A DNA stretch of 64,000 nt from Macrosoma leucophasiata (GCA_036365455.1 JAWQUS010000025.1:26882001-26946000); one strand, 5' to 3'. Shown: positions 11,551-23,692, numbered from the stretch's first letter. A program made the numbers and translations. Notes: a model not told the origin generated them from the sequence alone.

Positions 11551-12285
11551 TAGTAATCATTTCCCACAATTTAGGTATTTTTTATCCGCATAGAATACCT
11601 ACCTACATTTAAAAAGTAGTGAGGATCCCTACTTAGTGGCTTTCAAGGTAATCTTTTAAACAGTTTGCCTACATTTTATTTGAATGTACACCGCTACGAC
11701 ACAAAATTTTTATACGAAAAGAATTTAATCTTAAATGTAATGATTTCATTGCTTGATTGCACACGTATCAGTACTTGTATATTATATTAATAAATTCCTG
11801 CGTCGATGCGGTATTTCGACAGTAATTTATTTAAATTAAATGTAATAAATATTTGGTCACCAAACTATATAAAAATAGAGGAACGTAGAACTATCGTATA
11901 AAACCTTAGCTCAGGATATGAGTAAAAAGAGTGTCGTAAAAAAGTGGGAGATGTAGCGGGAAAGCCTCCCGCCCCCTGCAGGCCCCGCCCCCGGGAGCCG
12001 CCACCCTCCCCCTCCGTCCCCCCGGCCCCCCGTCCCCCCGGCCCCCGTGCCCCCGCGACCCCCTTGCCGGCGGCATGTAACGGTACTGTATAGCAAGCCG
12101 CGAGCCGCGAGCCGCGAGGGTGACCAACGAATAAGCCGGATTACTTTTCATGTTGGTAAGAGACGTTATGGATACCTACATTCTATGTTTCAAATTTTCT
12201 TGTTCTAATGATGATGGCTGTTCTTTGTTACAAGTTTTATCTTAAAAAAACATCACACGATTTGTAAACAAGTTACAATAATTGT
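11551..12285. other. unique DNA with C-rich island
   Basis: Between about 11960 and 12125 there is a strongly C-rich tract (runs such as CCCCCTCCGTCCCCCCGGC) followed by a triple GCCGCGA repeat, in otherwise AT-rich DNA. It is open in some frames only because stop codons are rare in GC-rich text. No gene is called. Confidence 0.5.
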
Positions 12286-12375
12286 ACTGATGTAAAGTGA
12301 ATACAGCAGTCTATAGATATCTACGTACCTACCTATCTGTAGATACGATGCCAATCCGAGGAGGTAAATCGTGTT
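12286..12375 (-). repeat. SINE-A fragment, weak
   Basis: GATGTAAAGTGAATACAGCA, CTATAGATATCTAC and GATGCCAATCCGAGGAGG follow SINE-A in order but with many changes. Confidence 0.35.
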
Positions 12376-13869
12376 GCCTCTAGTCAGAAAAGGGCTTGCA
12401 CACAAATATGAAGATATTTATTATTATGTTTGAAGTCCAAACAAGTTATATAATGTGATAAAATCTTTGCCCTTGTTTTTATTAAAAATACTGCTTAATA
12501 TAACAAACAATACAAACCGTGTTCTTCTTTGTCGACATTGGTTGCTTTGATATTAATTTTTTTATCAACTTTTTAAAAAAAGTTCAAATGTTTTTGCTGT
12601 CTCTAAGTCCATATTTGTTTCTAACGAACTGAACAGAAAACAAAAATTTAGAATATTCTATTAAACGACTCATTTTAAATATTCATAAATAAAAGACAAA
12701 ATAGTTTTCTTAAAAAAACGTTACTAAACAAAACAATCTCCTTGATTTTGAATAGTGCAGATGATAAGATTTGTGTGCGCTTGAATGAGTGATTTACGTA
12801 CGGCAAAACTATATTTCACAGAGTCATCAAACTGTCAGATGAGAGCACAATAGCTAATATTCAATAATGTTAAGCAAATTCAAATTATTTGCATAACTAA
12901 ATTTAAATGTCGCATAAATAACTTGAATTTAATATGCTATATTCAGGTATATAGTTGACTATCTTTGCTAAAGTGATTTACATGTTATAGGCACATCGGT
13001 ACTAAATTCTTCTCGGTTGGTAAGTGGAAACAAAATAAAATACCTAAATAAGTCAGTATGCGTTCAACGAATGGGCATTGTGTTACAAGATGGCGCGTGT
13101 CAGCTGTGATTGTGCCATTTGCGATTATTCACACAAATAAAATCACTTACACGCCTTTAATCATATCATATTATATATTCACACGCACACTAGCAAGATA
13201 AGTAAAATTGTCAGCTGTCATGTTATCGTGAAGTTGACGACCGCCTCGTCTCGCTGCCTACGTGATGTCTCGTAAAGCTAAGACCTACAGAAAGCGTCAT
13301 GTCCGCGGATGGCTATGGCTATAAAGTACCTAATTGATATTTAATAATCTATAGAGTTATAGAGTAATTCATATTAAATAATCTGAGAATCCCATTACAG
13401 TTGAAGAATTTTTTTCGATTCGAGTGGGATTCTTAAAATACTAAAGTATTATTAGCAGTTCAAATGAATTAAATTCATAGACCGTAATCTGTAGATGCTG
13501 GATGAAATAGAGATATATAGATATATGAATGGATGAATGGAGTGCTATATTTTGTTGCTTGTCCAATCATTCAAACCACAAAGTCTGTTAATGTTTCACG
13601 TTGCAAAAAGACCACAACACAGACAAACAAACCCAAGTCGGTGAATTAGTATCATAGTTATCATATATGGTGGAGCGCTAGTGTCAAAGCTCGTGGCAAA
13701 CATTACATTGCTTTTCCTAATCTGTCAGTCTGTTCATGTGTTCACGGCTTCTATGTTATGGGTAGATGCAACTTAGTGAAGGGTCTGGGGAGTTGAGTGG
13801 CAATGCATATAAATCAAGACTATAAGTCCCTCAACGAGCATGCGTTTTGCTATTGGTTGCAGTAAACTC
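12376..13869. other. AT-rich intergenic DNA, no gene seen
   Basis: A GC-richer patch at 13210-13330 contains a 19-codon ATG frame (13265) that was judged too short to call. Nothing else is recognised. Confidence 0.55.
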
Positions 13870-13985
13870 TTATTTATTTATTCAATCTTTATTGCCACAA
13901 CATATAAAACAATGGCGGACTTAACGTTAAGAGCGCTCACTACAACTTACCTACTCTTATCATTGAGAGTAAGTTGTAGGTTCAT
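13870..13985 (-). repeat. family C tail plus hairpin
   Basis: TTATTTATTCAATCTTTATT and AATGGCGGACTTAACG match family C at 11311. The adjacent CTACAACTTAC ... GTAAGTTGTAG (13940-13980) forms a foldback. Confidence 0.5.
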
Positions 13986-15262
13986 GTTTCATGACAAGAA
14001 ATAAAGTAATTGAATAACTGTTTTGTTTGTAAATTGTGCATGTTGTAATGTGTAAGTACCTATTTTCAATAAACATTTTTTCTCTTTTTCTTCATTTCGT
14101 AATTGAATCAACTTGATATATACTTACCTTATATTTGTATAGAAAATTAAACGAAAAGTTGTAAAACCACCCAAATTTAACAATGCTACCCAAATTCCAA
14201 GTTGTATTTATACTATCCCATCGCGTACTCTTATGCTTAGCTTTATGGCCGCTCAAGGCCACCATTATATTCGCGAATTGCGCAATATCTAGTTACGTGG
14301 GAAAGGATTTCATGTAGTTATATTAATTAGCAACACCAATGCAGTTAATTGTCATGACCTCGTGAAGCAGTTTTTGTCAGATTCGGGATGTCTAATAAAA
14401 TTTTCGAAAAATATACATAAATTTATGTTTAGCATTAAAATAATTCAAAATTTATTAAAATTTTAAAATTTGTAGAGATATTGCTTATATTATTCGTCTT
14501 ACTATTTACAATATACACCTAATACACATAATATATTATATGCCACAGAAGGACAGACGGACTAACTTGACAGTCAATTAATTTCTAGTAATTCCGCGAG
14601 TATTCATCTAGATTCCAGTTGCACCACCTTCAGTTTGCGAAAAGTAGTAAATGTGTTATCGTGTAACGATTGGCAAAATAAGTGATGAACATCGGTATCC
14701 CAATTGTATCCCACTTATGACGAGTTCCCTGTCCGTTTTTCTCTGCTGATGTAATGGAATGGTTGAATATGGCTTTGCTTTATCTTCTCCTGCCAAACAT
14801 GTGTTTTATTTCATAATTCGCTCGAGTACCCATCTACAGACGCCCACAAACAATAATTACATGTGTAATTATGGAAAAGACACGCAGATAACACTGTCTA
14901 TATGTCCGGCCGGAGACAACATGCCGACATAATATTATAAGAATAGGTATTACGCCACAAGTACGAGTATCTTAGTTTTGGCGTCGATTTGACGTAATTA
15001 TGTAAATTTAAACTAAATCACAAACGAGAATAATAAAATGTGTGATTTAAATTCCGTAGTAAATATAAATAGACCGTGCAGTGTTGTCACCCCAGTTCAT
15101 GATGTACTTGTTCCTATATATGTCGTCTTGCGTGTGTGGAAGAGGAGGCGCGGGTGCGTGGACCGGTCGAGACGCAAGACGCACAGTGGGAAACAATTTG
15201 ATATACGGCTCGATACGCATCGCACTCCACTCACATTTTCCACTAGACGAGTACTATATTAT
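13986..15262. other. AT-rich intergenic DNA, no gene seen
   Basis: No repeat shared in the window. The open frames at 15038-15352 run into a repeat and show no recognisable domain. Confidence 0.55.
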
Positions 15263-15478
15263 TATACTAGCTGTGCCCGCGACTTCGTCCGCGTGAGAAT
15301 TTATGATTGTTCAGTATCTACCCGGACAAAGTCGTGGGTGCAGCTAGTATAAAAGTAGCCTAAGTTACTCCGTATTACATCAGCTATCTGTCAGTGAAAG
15401 TCTGAAGGGACAAATCGATGCAACCGTCCCCAAGATTAGCCCCGCCAAACAGACAGACAGACAAAAATTGTAAAAAAT
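15263..15478 (+). repeat. family G element with inverted 5' end pair
   Basis: ATACTAGCTGTGCCCGCGAC at 15264 is met about 30 bases later by its inverted counterpart, ending GTGCAGCTAGTAT (to 15351). It is followed by AAAAGTAGCCTAAGTTACTC and a (CAGA)n run near 15450. These are marks of a common lepidopteran noncoding element with a GACA-type microsatellite. The 5' end has been duplicated in inverse orientation, or two copies abut. Confidence 0.6.
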
Positions 15479-15596
15479 GTTGTTTTGGTATATAATATGT
15501 ACCGTGTATACATACATATGCATTTAGTAAAAAGCGGTTATTTTAATATTACAAACAGACACTCCAATTTTATTTATTTGTATAGATGATCCTCTT

Positions 15597-15702
15597 TAGC
15601 CTGGGTTGCACCAAGATATTTGTTTTTCTAACTTATAGAAAACTGTTAAAGTTAGAGAAGGATGTGAAATGTTAACAAATATCTCGGTGCAACCCAGGCT
15701 TA
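15597..15702. mobile_element. MITE with 28-bp terminal inverted repeats
   Basis: The left arm AGCCTGGGTTGCACCAAGAT and right arm (inverted) AGCCTGGGTTGCACCGAGAT pair over about 28 bases with one visible mismatch, flanked by TA. The interior holds GTTAAAGTTAGAGAAGGATG. The right half of a relative is at 37485-37553. It is nonautonomous and has no coding capacity. TA flanks suggest Tc1/mariner mobilisation (inference). Confidence 0.7.
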
Positions 15703-15789
15703 GACTCTAAGGTTTTTTATTACATGTTAGACAGATTTTCATTTACTCTATAATATAATAAAATATATAATCTCCATTTATATATTTTA

Positions 15790-16070
15790 CTGGTGGCAGA
15801 GCTCCAGTGACGGAGCTCGCGGGCGTAGGCACCACCGCATTACCTAATATACTTGCCGCTAAATGGTAGTGTTCAGCACTATCGTGTTCCGGTCAGGTGG
15901 TAATGTACGGCCCTGTAATTTCCGGCACAGAGGCAAAACACCTTAGGCCTCAGGAGTGGTAACGCATCTGCATTTTGACCTAAGTCTTTGTGTGGGTGTC
16001 TATAGGCTGCAGTCATCACTTAACATCAATGTGAACTGCATGCTTGTTTGCCACGTACATCACATAAAAA
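15790..16070 (+). repeat. SINE-A copy, near full length
   Basis: Begins ACTGGTGGCAGAGCTCCAGT and ends CATGCTTGTTTGCCACGTAC then CATAAAAAAA. One of the best copies; the poly-A fixes the orientation. Confidence 0.9.
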
Positions 16071-16365
16071 AAATAATGTAGAGGTCAGTATTGTTGTATT
16101 CGATATCGTCGTATGGTTTTGGATAATTGGACAGTTCCATTAACGGACATCAACAAGAACACGATATTTTATCTTATAGGTACTTACCTACTTCTATTTC
16201 GCGACGAATAAATTAGGAATGTAAATAAAACTGGGTCCTAGAGGTCCATCATAGGATTTCTTCTACCTACAGTAAATAGGTAGGTAGGTATAGTAAAGAT
16301 CGCCATAGTAAAGATACAAGAAGCAATATATAATATATATGGATAGATATACCTTTTGTTATGTT

Positions 16366-16675
16366 ATTATGGCAAACAATCATGCAGTTCATGTATTTTA
16401 CATACGAGTAGATGGTAGGTACCTAAATGAAGGCGATTGCCTGTAGACATCTACACAAAAACCAACGGCCAAAATGCTGATGCAGTGTCTGACATTCAAC
16501 TTGGGCCACAGGAGGCTTTTGGTTTGCCTCCACATTGAATACGGGGCCATACCTACCTATATTACCATCAAACCGGAACATAATGGTGCTGATGCATTTG
16601 GTGTACCTTTCATTTGGCGGCATACAGTTTGAGGAATACGTTGGTGCCTACGTCCTACACCTACACCACCGTCGG
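16366..16675 (-). repeat. SINE-A copy, diverged
   Basis: ATGGCAAACAATCATGCAGT at the tail side and CACCACCGTCGGTAAG at the head, with many substitutions and an extra TTTACATACGAG-like insertion. Confidence 0.65.
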
Positions 16676-16881
16676 TAAGCAGGTACCCACACTATGTCGC
16701 ACAGATAGTTTTATGTTGTTAGTTTTCGTAAAAGTGTAAACTCTGATCATTAATAATTAATAACCTACATTGATTCAAGATAGGTTCAAAAAACTTATAA
16801 ACTTTGAACGTAGATATCTACGCATAGGTACTGTCGTTTATTAAATACGTAGCTTTTTTTGTAGAACTGTTATGTCATTTT

Positions 16882-17085
16882 GACGACCCGGTTAGTCCAG
16901 CGGTGTGAGATGACCATTTGATTCGAAGGGTCGCGGGTTCGTTCCCCGCACTGGGACAAATATTTGAATGGCCTACAGATATTTGTTTCGGGTCTGGGTG
17001 TTTGTGTATGTGTTGTATGTGTACAACGGCACCCACGACACAGGTTTATACCTAATGTAAGGCTGTGAGTGTAAGCATCTTAAAA
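16882..17085 (+). mobile_element. tRNA-derived SINE (SINE-F)
   Basis: The head GACGACCCGGTTAGTCCAGC and box B GGGTTCGTTCC (16935-16945) are tRNA-like. The body has GTATGTGTTGTATGTGTAC and GGCACCCACGACACAGG, and the end GGCTGTGAGTGTAAGC precedes an A-run. The second copy is at 26627-26832. Confidence 0.8.
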
Positions 17086-17784
17086 AAAAATAGTATATTG
17101 TTTACGGAAGCTGTAGTTTTCCCTTTGTTTATTTTGTAATATAATTATAAATAAACAATTAAAACCAAATCTTTAATTAAAATAATTTATAGGTATATAT
17201 TAAAATAAATTTAAAACGCCGTTATATACACGAATATAAAGTTTAATATTTAGGTGATTGTAATTTATTTATTTTAAATAACATAATTAGGTACTTAAGC
17301 CTTTCAAATGATAGAAACATTAACAAGTAAGTTATTTATTACGCTTTTAGTGGATGTCAAGTAAGCAACACAATTTTAATGTACAATTGTAATACCTAAT
17401 TATTCTTAAATTTGAAGTATGCGAATATTTTAATTTACTTTTCACTACAGAAATAGCTGTTGATATTTTATTCCTCATTATGCCTAAAATTAATACTGAT
17501 ATTACAAAGAATAAAGGAGAATCTTATAACAACTGTTTAATGTTCCTTAATAAACAATTTTTTGTTTTTTAAAGTAGTAGGTCTTTAATTTTTAAGTTGA
17601 ATATTTAAGTGTCCCACCAAAAGCGTTTTCATGTCGAATGTTCCCAAGTTGAGGCCATATCGCTTACATTGTCTACAATGTGTCAGATCTCATGTAGAGC
17701 CTGATTTCTAAATGAATAGGTTACCTACGCCCTAACTTATCTCGACTTCGCCTTTCACAGAAGAACTAAAAATATATTACCCAA
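17086..17784. other. very AT-rich DNA, nothing recognised
   Basis: Dominated by TTTAAT-type low-complexity text. Confidence 0.6.
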
Positions 17785-18062
17785 AATGTTGGCTCTATTT
17801 TGGATAATAGCATCCAATTCGATTTCACAATATGAATTCCTTGCACCAGGAAGCGTTCGGCACGTATCTGCCAATTTATACCGCCCGCTCCAGTCGAGGT
17901 GCTGCATTCGATATTAGCGTGTGCCTGAAGTGAGAAGCGACTGGCGGTAATGCCAAGGTAGAAATAGTAGGCGAGAACTAAACTAATCCAAACTAACCAT
18001 TGCCTTACATTCATTAACAATCCATTTAAACTGCATGCTTGTTTGTACCGTTGCATCAAAAA
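17785..18062 (+). repeat. unnamed retroposon fragment
   Basis: A GC-richer segment (CCGCCCGCTCCAGTCGAGGT, CTGGCGGTAATGCC) ends in AACTGCATGCTTGTTTG, the SINE-A/LINE 3' terminus. This suggests another element sharing that tail. The antisense frame over it is not taken as a gene. Confidence 0.4.
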
Positions 18063-18556
18063 TTAATCTCGAGTGTGCCTCATGAGTTTGGCCACACCGC
18101 GGGCACTCCGCCAAAATTCCATACAAACGCTTAATCTGGTCTCTATTACACAGACATCAATCTGTGACGTGTATTTACACGCGCACCTGTGTGCGTAGCA
18201 CGTACAAAATACCAACCGTCGCCCATAAGAGGGGAAGGGGTTGAGTGATGCGGTCAAATCGGGCGGGACGTCGAAGTGTCCATTCTATACGTAGTATTAT
18301 TACATGTTCTCTGGTTTGGCTTAAAGATATTGTCATTAGGTCACTACAGCTATCTATACTTCGGTTTTATCCCTGAATGAAGAAATAAATTATACTGGGA
18401 TATTTGTGGCACACTAGAGTTTGATTGTGAGCAGTTCCAGCAGACATCAGAACACAGAACTCTGATCTCCAGGCGGCTCTCTGTCTGCGTGGTCTCTCAG
18501 AAAACATAGTGTAGCGTAGGAGCAATATAAAATAATTATTTAAAATCAACCCGACG
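18063..18556. other. unique DNA, GC-richer at 18080-18280
   Basis: Contains ACACGCGCACCTGTGTGCGT and AGAGGGGAAGGGG. No coding or RNA feature is recognised; it may be regulatory. Confidence 0.4.
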
Positions 18557-18614
18557 TTAGTTCAATATACGCGAGATAAATCCGAAAACTAGTTTTATTT
18601 CAATGAGTGTACCT
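18557..18614. repeat. short shared repeat, family J
   Basis: GCGAGATAAATCCGAAAACT and TTTTATTTCAATGAGTGT recur at 47754-47811 with small changes. This is a low-copy repeat end of unknown parent. Confidence 0.55.
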
Positions 18615-18693
18615 CAAAAGTAACATTATGTTTCCCGTAATCATTTCGTTTGGTTTTTTTTCATTGTCCTTAAAACAGTACAGTTTCAGCGTA

Positions 18694-19960
18694 AGGTTGG
18701 GGAAAAAGTTTCTTCGCATTTTTTAAGATAATTCAAAACATTTTTTAATATAGTTTATTTAAATTTAACTAAAGTATGTATGTACCATTTTGTTCGATAA
18801 CCTTTTGCCATCTTGTAGGTAGGGACATGATCCCATTGCTATAAAAATGTTGGGACTTCTCATCAAAATACCGCGACAAGTGGATTTGGCAGTCCTCTCG
18901 TGATGTTAACCTAACATTGCATAAATAATTCTGAAGAGACCGAAACAGGTGGAAATCTGAAGGTGCAAGGTCAGGACTATACGGCGGATGCATTAACACC
19001 TCCCAGCCAAACTCTCTTAATTTTTGCTGAGTGGCTATAGATGTGTGAGGTCTAGCGTTATCATGATGAAACACCACACCCCTTCTGTTGATCAATTCCG
19101 GCCGCTTTCTCTCAACTTCTTGCTTTAATCTCATCAGTTGTTCGCAGTAGAGTTCAGAATCGATAGTCCTGTCTGGTGGTAATAGCTCATAATGAATAAT
19201 GCCCTTCCAATCCCACCACACACACAACATCACCTTATTGCGAGTTAACCCGGGTTTCGCCACAGTCTGTGAAGCCTGACCGGCCTTTGACCACGACATT
19301 TTTCGCGCGTTCTTGTCGTACGTGATCCACTTTTCATCACCAGTTATCAGCTTCTTCAAAAATGATTCGGTTTCATTACGTCGTAATAAAGAATCACAAA
19401 TGAGTACACGGTTGATTAGGTTTCTTTCAGTGAGCTCGTGAGGTACCCAAATATCGAGATTTTTTTTGTACCCAGCTTTTTTCAAATGCGCCAAAACTGT
19501 TTTGTGATCAATTCTCAGTTCTTCAGCTACGTCGTAACTACTGATATGTCGATCTTGCTCCACTTTTTCAAAAATGGCATCCATTTTATCCGTAATAGGG
19601 CGACCAGAGCGAGGTGCATCTTTGATGTGAAAGTTTCCGGATTGAAAACGCTTAAATCAAATTTGTGCTACTCTCACAGACACTGCACTAGGTCCATAAA
19701 CATCGCAAATTTTTTTCGCGGCTTGCGTTGCATTTTTACCTTTTTTGTAGTATGATTTTCTTCATTAGATTCACTCATCTTGACAGTACGAAAAACAAAT
19801 AGAAATCACACATTTGCCTAATTTGAATTTGGAATTATGTTCTTTAAAATTTTAACTTTCAATGATACCAAAACCAGCCAGATACAAATACTACAGCCAA
19901 AGAGATTTGATTACAAGTTCATACATAATTTAATGCGAAAAGACTTTTTCCCTAACCTAT
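18694..19960 (-). mobile_element. mariner element, copy B
   Basis: AGGTTGGGGAAAAAGTTTCT at the left and an inverted AGGTTAGGGAAAAAGTC at the right, with TA at each side (18692-18693 and 19961-19962). It has a one-base change in the right repeat and a short deletion near the transposase start. It is the best preserved of the three copies. Confidence 0.93.
18769..19778 (-). pseudogene. mariner transposase, nearly intact (copy B)
   Basis: ATG at 19778 (MSESNEE in copy A), but a small deletion after it and a Trp-to-stop change in the QIWFKRFQ motif break the N-terminal DNA-binding part. From ATG 19584 a 271-codon frame is open to the TAG at 18769. It contains the HTH text DVAEELRIDHKT, the first catalytic Asp in ITGDEKWITYD, the second in [10 protein letters not shown] and the third in SPDLAPSDFHLF. 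There are 34 residues between the second and third, the mariner D,D34D signature. The WVPHELTE linker motif is present. A protein from the internal ATG would lack the first helix-turn-helix, so transposition is not expected. Confidence 0.9.
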
Positions 19961-20214
19961 TACTCGTATATTGAGATTTGTTATAAAAAGAAGACGTTTT
20001 AATTTCAGTTGAATACATACCTAAATGACATAAAGTATGATGCGGTTCAAATTATTGCTTAGTAACGGATATAACACTAACATTATAAATTTAACAACCA
20101 CCTAACGGAATAGTTGTTAAAATACCTACTTGTATAATTAAGTGGAAAAATTGGTGAAGTAAAAAAATATTCCAGGCAGGCCATGTGCGCTTTTGGTACG
20201 AGTATGTACTATCA

Positions 20215-20388
20215 AACTGTGGTCCCGTAGTAACTATCACAGATGTCTCCGTGATAGACAACTCAGGTCTCGGGGGTGGCAACGCATCTGCTTTTACACC
20301 TCTGGTTTTTGTGTGGTTGTCTATAGGCTGCAGTAATTACTTAACATCAATGTGAACTGCGTGTTTGCGACATTCATTACATAAAAAA
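20215..20388 (+). repeat. SINE-A copy, 5'-truncated
   Basis: Runs from GTCCCGTAGTAACTATCAC to ACATCAATGTGAACTGCGTG and ATTACATAAAAAAG. Confidence 0.7.
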
Positions 20389-21202
20389 GTGTGAAATGAG
20401 CTACTGCACAGTAACATTATGATAGACTGCTGAGAATGGCAAAAAAAGGTTCATACCTGAATGTAGAATGTAAAGACATTTCTTCGACTAATTCATCACA
20501 TTCACATTACTGTTACGTGTGTCTAAATAATATGACTTTAATTGGATATTAAGGTAAGCTACTGGTCATTAAAATTATTAGAATCTGCTAGCACACGTAT
20601 CTTCGCTATGCTCATGACAAGTCATGGCACTTACCTACATGTGTCAATTTATGACATGTTTACCATTATTTAAAAGGCTCTTTGTGTTAGAATTATGCCA
20701 CTATATAAAATCTTTTCTTTTTACACACATTCTCAAAGTCAAAGTCAAACTGTTTATTTTACTAACTGTTAAAATTGAGAATCAAGAATATCACTGAAAA
20801 TAAATATATATACACTTATGTATATATTAGTAGAATGCCTCATGTCCTCTTTTACAAACTGATAACAAATAAGTGAGGAACAGAAAAGGAGGTTGTAATG
20901 TTATATTAAATAGTTTAATTTTGGCAAGTGCCAGAGGTCTAAACATTATATTCTATTATTTTTTAAGTCTTATTGTAAAAGAACTTATAGGTATGTTTGT
21001 ATGAGATTAAATAAAGATCTTTTAACCTATATAGCATAGGCCATAAAGTATTACGTTATTCTAATGATGATGAGGACAGCGGCAAAATACCTTTAGGCTC
21101 AGGAGTGAAGTCAGCATTTGCATCAAAAACTCTATACCTAGTCATTATACAGACTCTTATACTCGTACCTTTATATTTTTAAAATGAACGTGTCAAAAAA
21201 CA
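20389..21202. other. AT-rich DNA with LINE-type tail traces
   Basis: TCTCAAAGTCAAAGTCAAAC at 20733 resembles a lepidopteran retroposon terminus on the minus strand. Shared segment H lies inside. No gene. Confidence 0.45.
20851..20893. repeat. shared segment H
   Basis: TTTACAAACTGATAACAAA and GAGGAACAGAAAAGGAGG recur in order at 50140-50183. Confidence 0.6.
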
Positions 21203-21375
21203 TACATGTATGTATGTATCTTCACGCCAGGTCCCTAATGGCAGAGAGTATAGAGCGCCAGATATCCCGGTCCTGATACACCTCTCGTGCTTCGTCTACC
21301 TTCATCATTCTCTTCATACATGCACGCCGATTCCTAAGACGTTTGACCCCACCATCAGACAGAACTCGACCTATT
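21203..21375 (-). repeat. LINE 3' end, family E
   Basis: Begins with (ATGT)n, then ATCTTCACGCCAGGTCCCTA, and runs to CCGATTCCTAAGACGTTTGA. On the minus strand it is a LINE C-terminus plus CATA tail. Confidence 0.75.
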
Positions 21376-21458
21376 TGGTCATGGTAGGTCAAGTCTTTAG
21401 ATCGTGCTAGATCTAAAGAAAACGAAGTTTGTGATGTGTGTCAAAAGCATACATCACA

Positions 21459-21618
21459 AACTAATATTATAAATGCGATAGTTTTACTCTTTCGCGAAAA
21501 AACTACTTTACGGATTTGGACGAAACTTTACAGTAATATAGGTTATACATTGGAAAAACAAATCGCAAGTATTAAAAATACACGCGGACGAAGTCGCGGG
21601 CAAACACTAGTTAATGAT
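21459..21618 (-). repeat. family G element
   Basis: ACTAATATTATAAATGCGA at one end and CACGCGGACGAAGTCGCGGG then CACTAGTT at the other. A complete but short member in minus orientation. Confidence 0.75.
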
Positions 21619-21865
21619 AATTAAGACTGTAGCCTATAACCGCCTAAATAAAACTATAAGTCTCAAGTACCTACTTGCTATTCCTGAGACTTAAGCGGTT
21701 ATGCCTCTATGTTGAAAATTACAGGGCTGTACATTACCATCTAACCGGAGCTCGATAATTCTGAACACTACTACTTAACTATCGTATTTAGCAGCAAGTA
21801 GATTATGTAAAACAGTGATGCCTTTGCGCTTGAGATTAGTCACTGGCGCTCTACCGCCATTGAAA
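21619..21865 (-). repeat. SINE-A copy, diverged, tail missing
   Basis: AAGACTGTAGCCTATAACCG through GGGCTGTACATTACCATCT to GGCGCTCTACCGCCATTG. Its tail end is cut by the family G element immediately upstream. Confidence 0.65.
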
Positions 21866-22389
21866 CTTAGCCACGACACCAATTAGCATCATTGAGAATG
21901 GTGCGGTTGTATTTCACTTAAAAAACACACTTTTTATAATAGGTAAAATAGGTAATTCGTGATATGGATTTGCAAAAGCAAAAAAGGGAACAATGGACGT
22001 GGTCGATTTACCCGAATCGGCCGAAACTCAGCGGGGCAAACGCCTACTAAGCCCAAAAAAGTACCTACCTACATTCATGATAATTTAATATACCGGTACT
22101 TTATTTTGAAAGATATACATCATATCATACACTTTTACTATCATAATATGTGTATACGTGCTAACGTTCGAGTTAATTAAAATTATATCAGCCAACAGCG
22201 CGTGCTCTTAATATAGTTTCACTTTACAAATGTGAGTAAATGCGTAATGTTTTCAATTAATTTACGCCTGTATGTGAACTTGGAAATCTGAAATGTATTT
22301 ACTATGTTAATTATATGTAACATAGATATCCAATATAAATAATTATACATGCGTCATCACATCTGTTTTCTTATGTTATTAAACTATAC
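21866..22389. other. AT-rich DNA, nothing recognised
   Basis: Near 21985-22050 a GC-richer run (TGGACGTGGTCGATTTACCC) has an open frame of 73 codons without a known domain. Confidence 0.5.
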
Positions 22390-22650
22390 TAATGGTAGAG
22401 TTCCACGGCGAGGCACCACCTCATTACCTAATCTATCTACCACCAAATAGTAAGTAGTGTCGAGCCAGTTAGATGGTAATGTATAGCTCCGTAATAACTG
22501 TCGGATATAAAAAAAAAACTTAGGTCTCACGGGTGGCAACGCATCTGCAGTATGACCTCTGGTTTTTGTGTAGATGTCTGTATGCTGCAGTCATCAGTTA
22601 ACATCAATGTGAGCTGCTTGTTTGTTAGTTACCTTCCTTACATAAAAAAG
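22390..22650 (+). repeat. SINE-A copy, diverged
   Basis: TAATGGTAGAGTTCCACGGC at the head and ATCAATGTGAGCTGCTTGTT then TACATAAAAAAGG at the tail. An internal A-run follows TGTCGGATAT. Confidence 0.7.
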
Positions 22651-23336
22651 GTAAAAAGACTAACTGTTGAACGCAGCTTCGACCGTGTAAATGTCGTTTT
22701 TGACCTGAAAAACATGCAACACCCACCGATTCATTTTAGAATTTGATTCGATTGATTTTAGAAATACATTAGCGTGAGCACTACTTTATAGATTCCTAGG
22801 CAGATATTTTTCTTTATTTATGTTTCTTTATTTTCAGCTTCAGCAAACCGCTCAAGTAAATGACCTTACAAATACAATTATTTACTCTATTGTAATAACT
22901 AAAAATTGATTGGGGAAATTGATGATTTTGAAAATTTATTGTGTTCATGTAAACACACATGTACAGATGTTATATGCGAAAGCTCCTAAATGGTGTAAAG
23001 TTTTAACTTTTATTTTTGTATACAGTTATATTTTCACTGTCTGCTTTCCAAAAATAATAAAATAAATAATATTATTGTTCATTTATCATTATTATATCAG
23101 AAGGCTTATTCTGTAAAATATAACAAAGTTTTGATTGAATGTAATGACATCACCATTCGTTGTCTGCTAATCAACTGCCTTCTACAGTAATAAATACGTA
23201 TGGATTTTCGCAGAGAAACCTACCATTTACTGTTAATACGAGTATTATTCCAATTATACCAATCTATGTTGTAGGTAAAGATGTGATCAGACGCATATTT
23301 TTAGCCAAAACACAAAAAACCTGTTCATCTATATAT
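22651..23336. other. AT-rich DNA, nothing recognised
   Basis: No repeats shared in the window and no credible frame. Confidence 0.55.
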
Positions 23337-23692
23337 ACATATAATAAAACAGTAAAACCCGCGTGTCTGTACATTGTATATATTTACGAAAAACCAATTA
23401 TTATTATTATTATTAAAATAGTATTAGAACACTTTTCAATGATTTTTAAATTTTTTGTCTGTCTGTTTGTCCCTTTGTCTAGGCTAATCTCCGAAGATAC
23501 TGGACGGATTCGAATGAAACTTTTTGTGGTGTACAGAAACTAAGCCTGGTCAATATTTAGGCTACTTTTTACTGCGGGAAAATCACTCATTCCCACGGGA
23601 ATCTCTACATTTAATTTCATTTTCCTATACAATATCAAACCTTTAACACATTATTTCATTGTGAGGCAATACGAAGTTTGCCGGGTCAGCTA
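23337..23692 (-). repeat. family G-like element
   Basis: Ends with TACGAAGTTTGCCGGGTCAG then CTAGTA, the inverse of TTACTAGCTGACCCGGCAAA at 27926. The interior has TTTTTTGTCTGTCTGTTTGT. Element of the CTAGCTGACCCGGCAAAC type, minus strand. Confidence 0.7.

Noticed and set aside
11906..12151. 81-codon minus frame rich in Gly and Arg
   Set aside because: It lies in the C-rich tract, where stops are rare on both strands; composition explains it.
13265..13324. 19-codon basic frame starting MSRKAKTYRKRH
   Set aside because: Too short to separate from chance, with no promoter or polyadenylation signal nearby.
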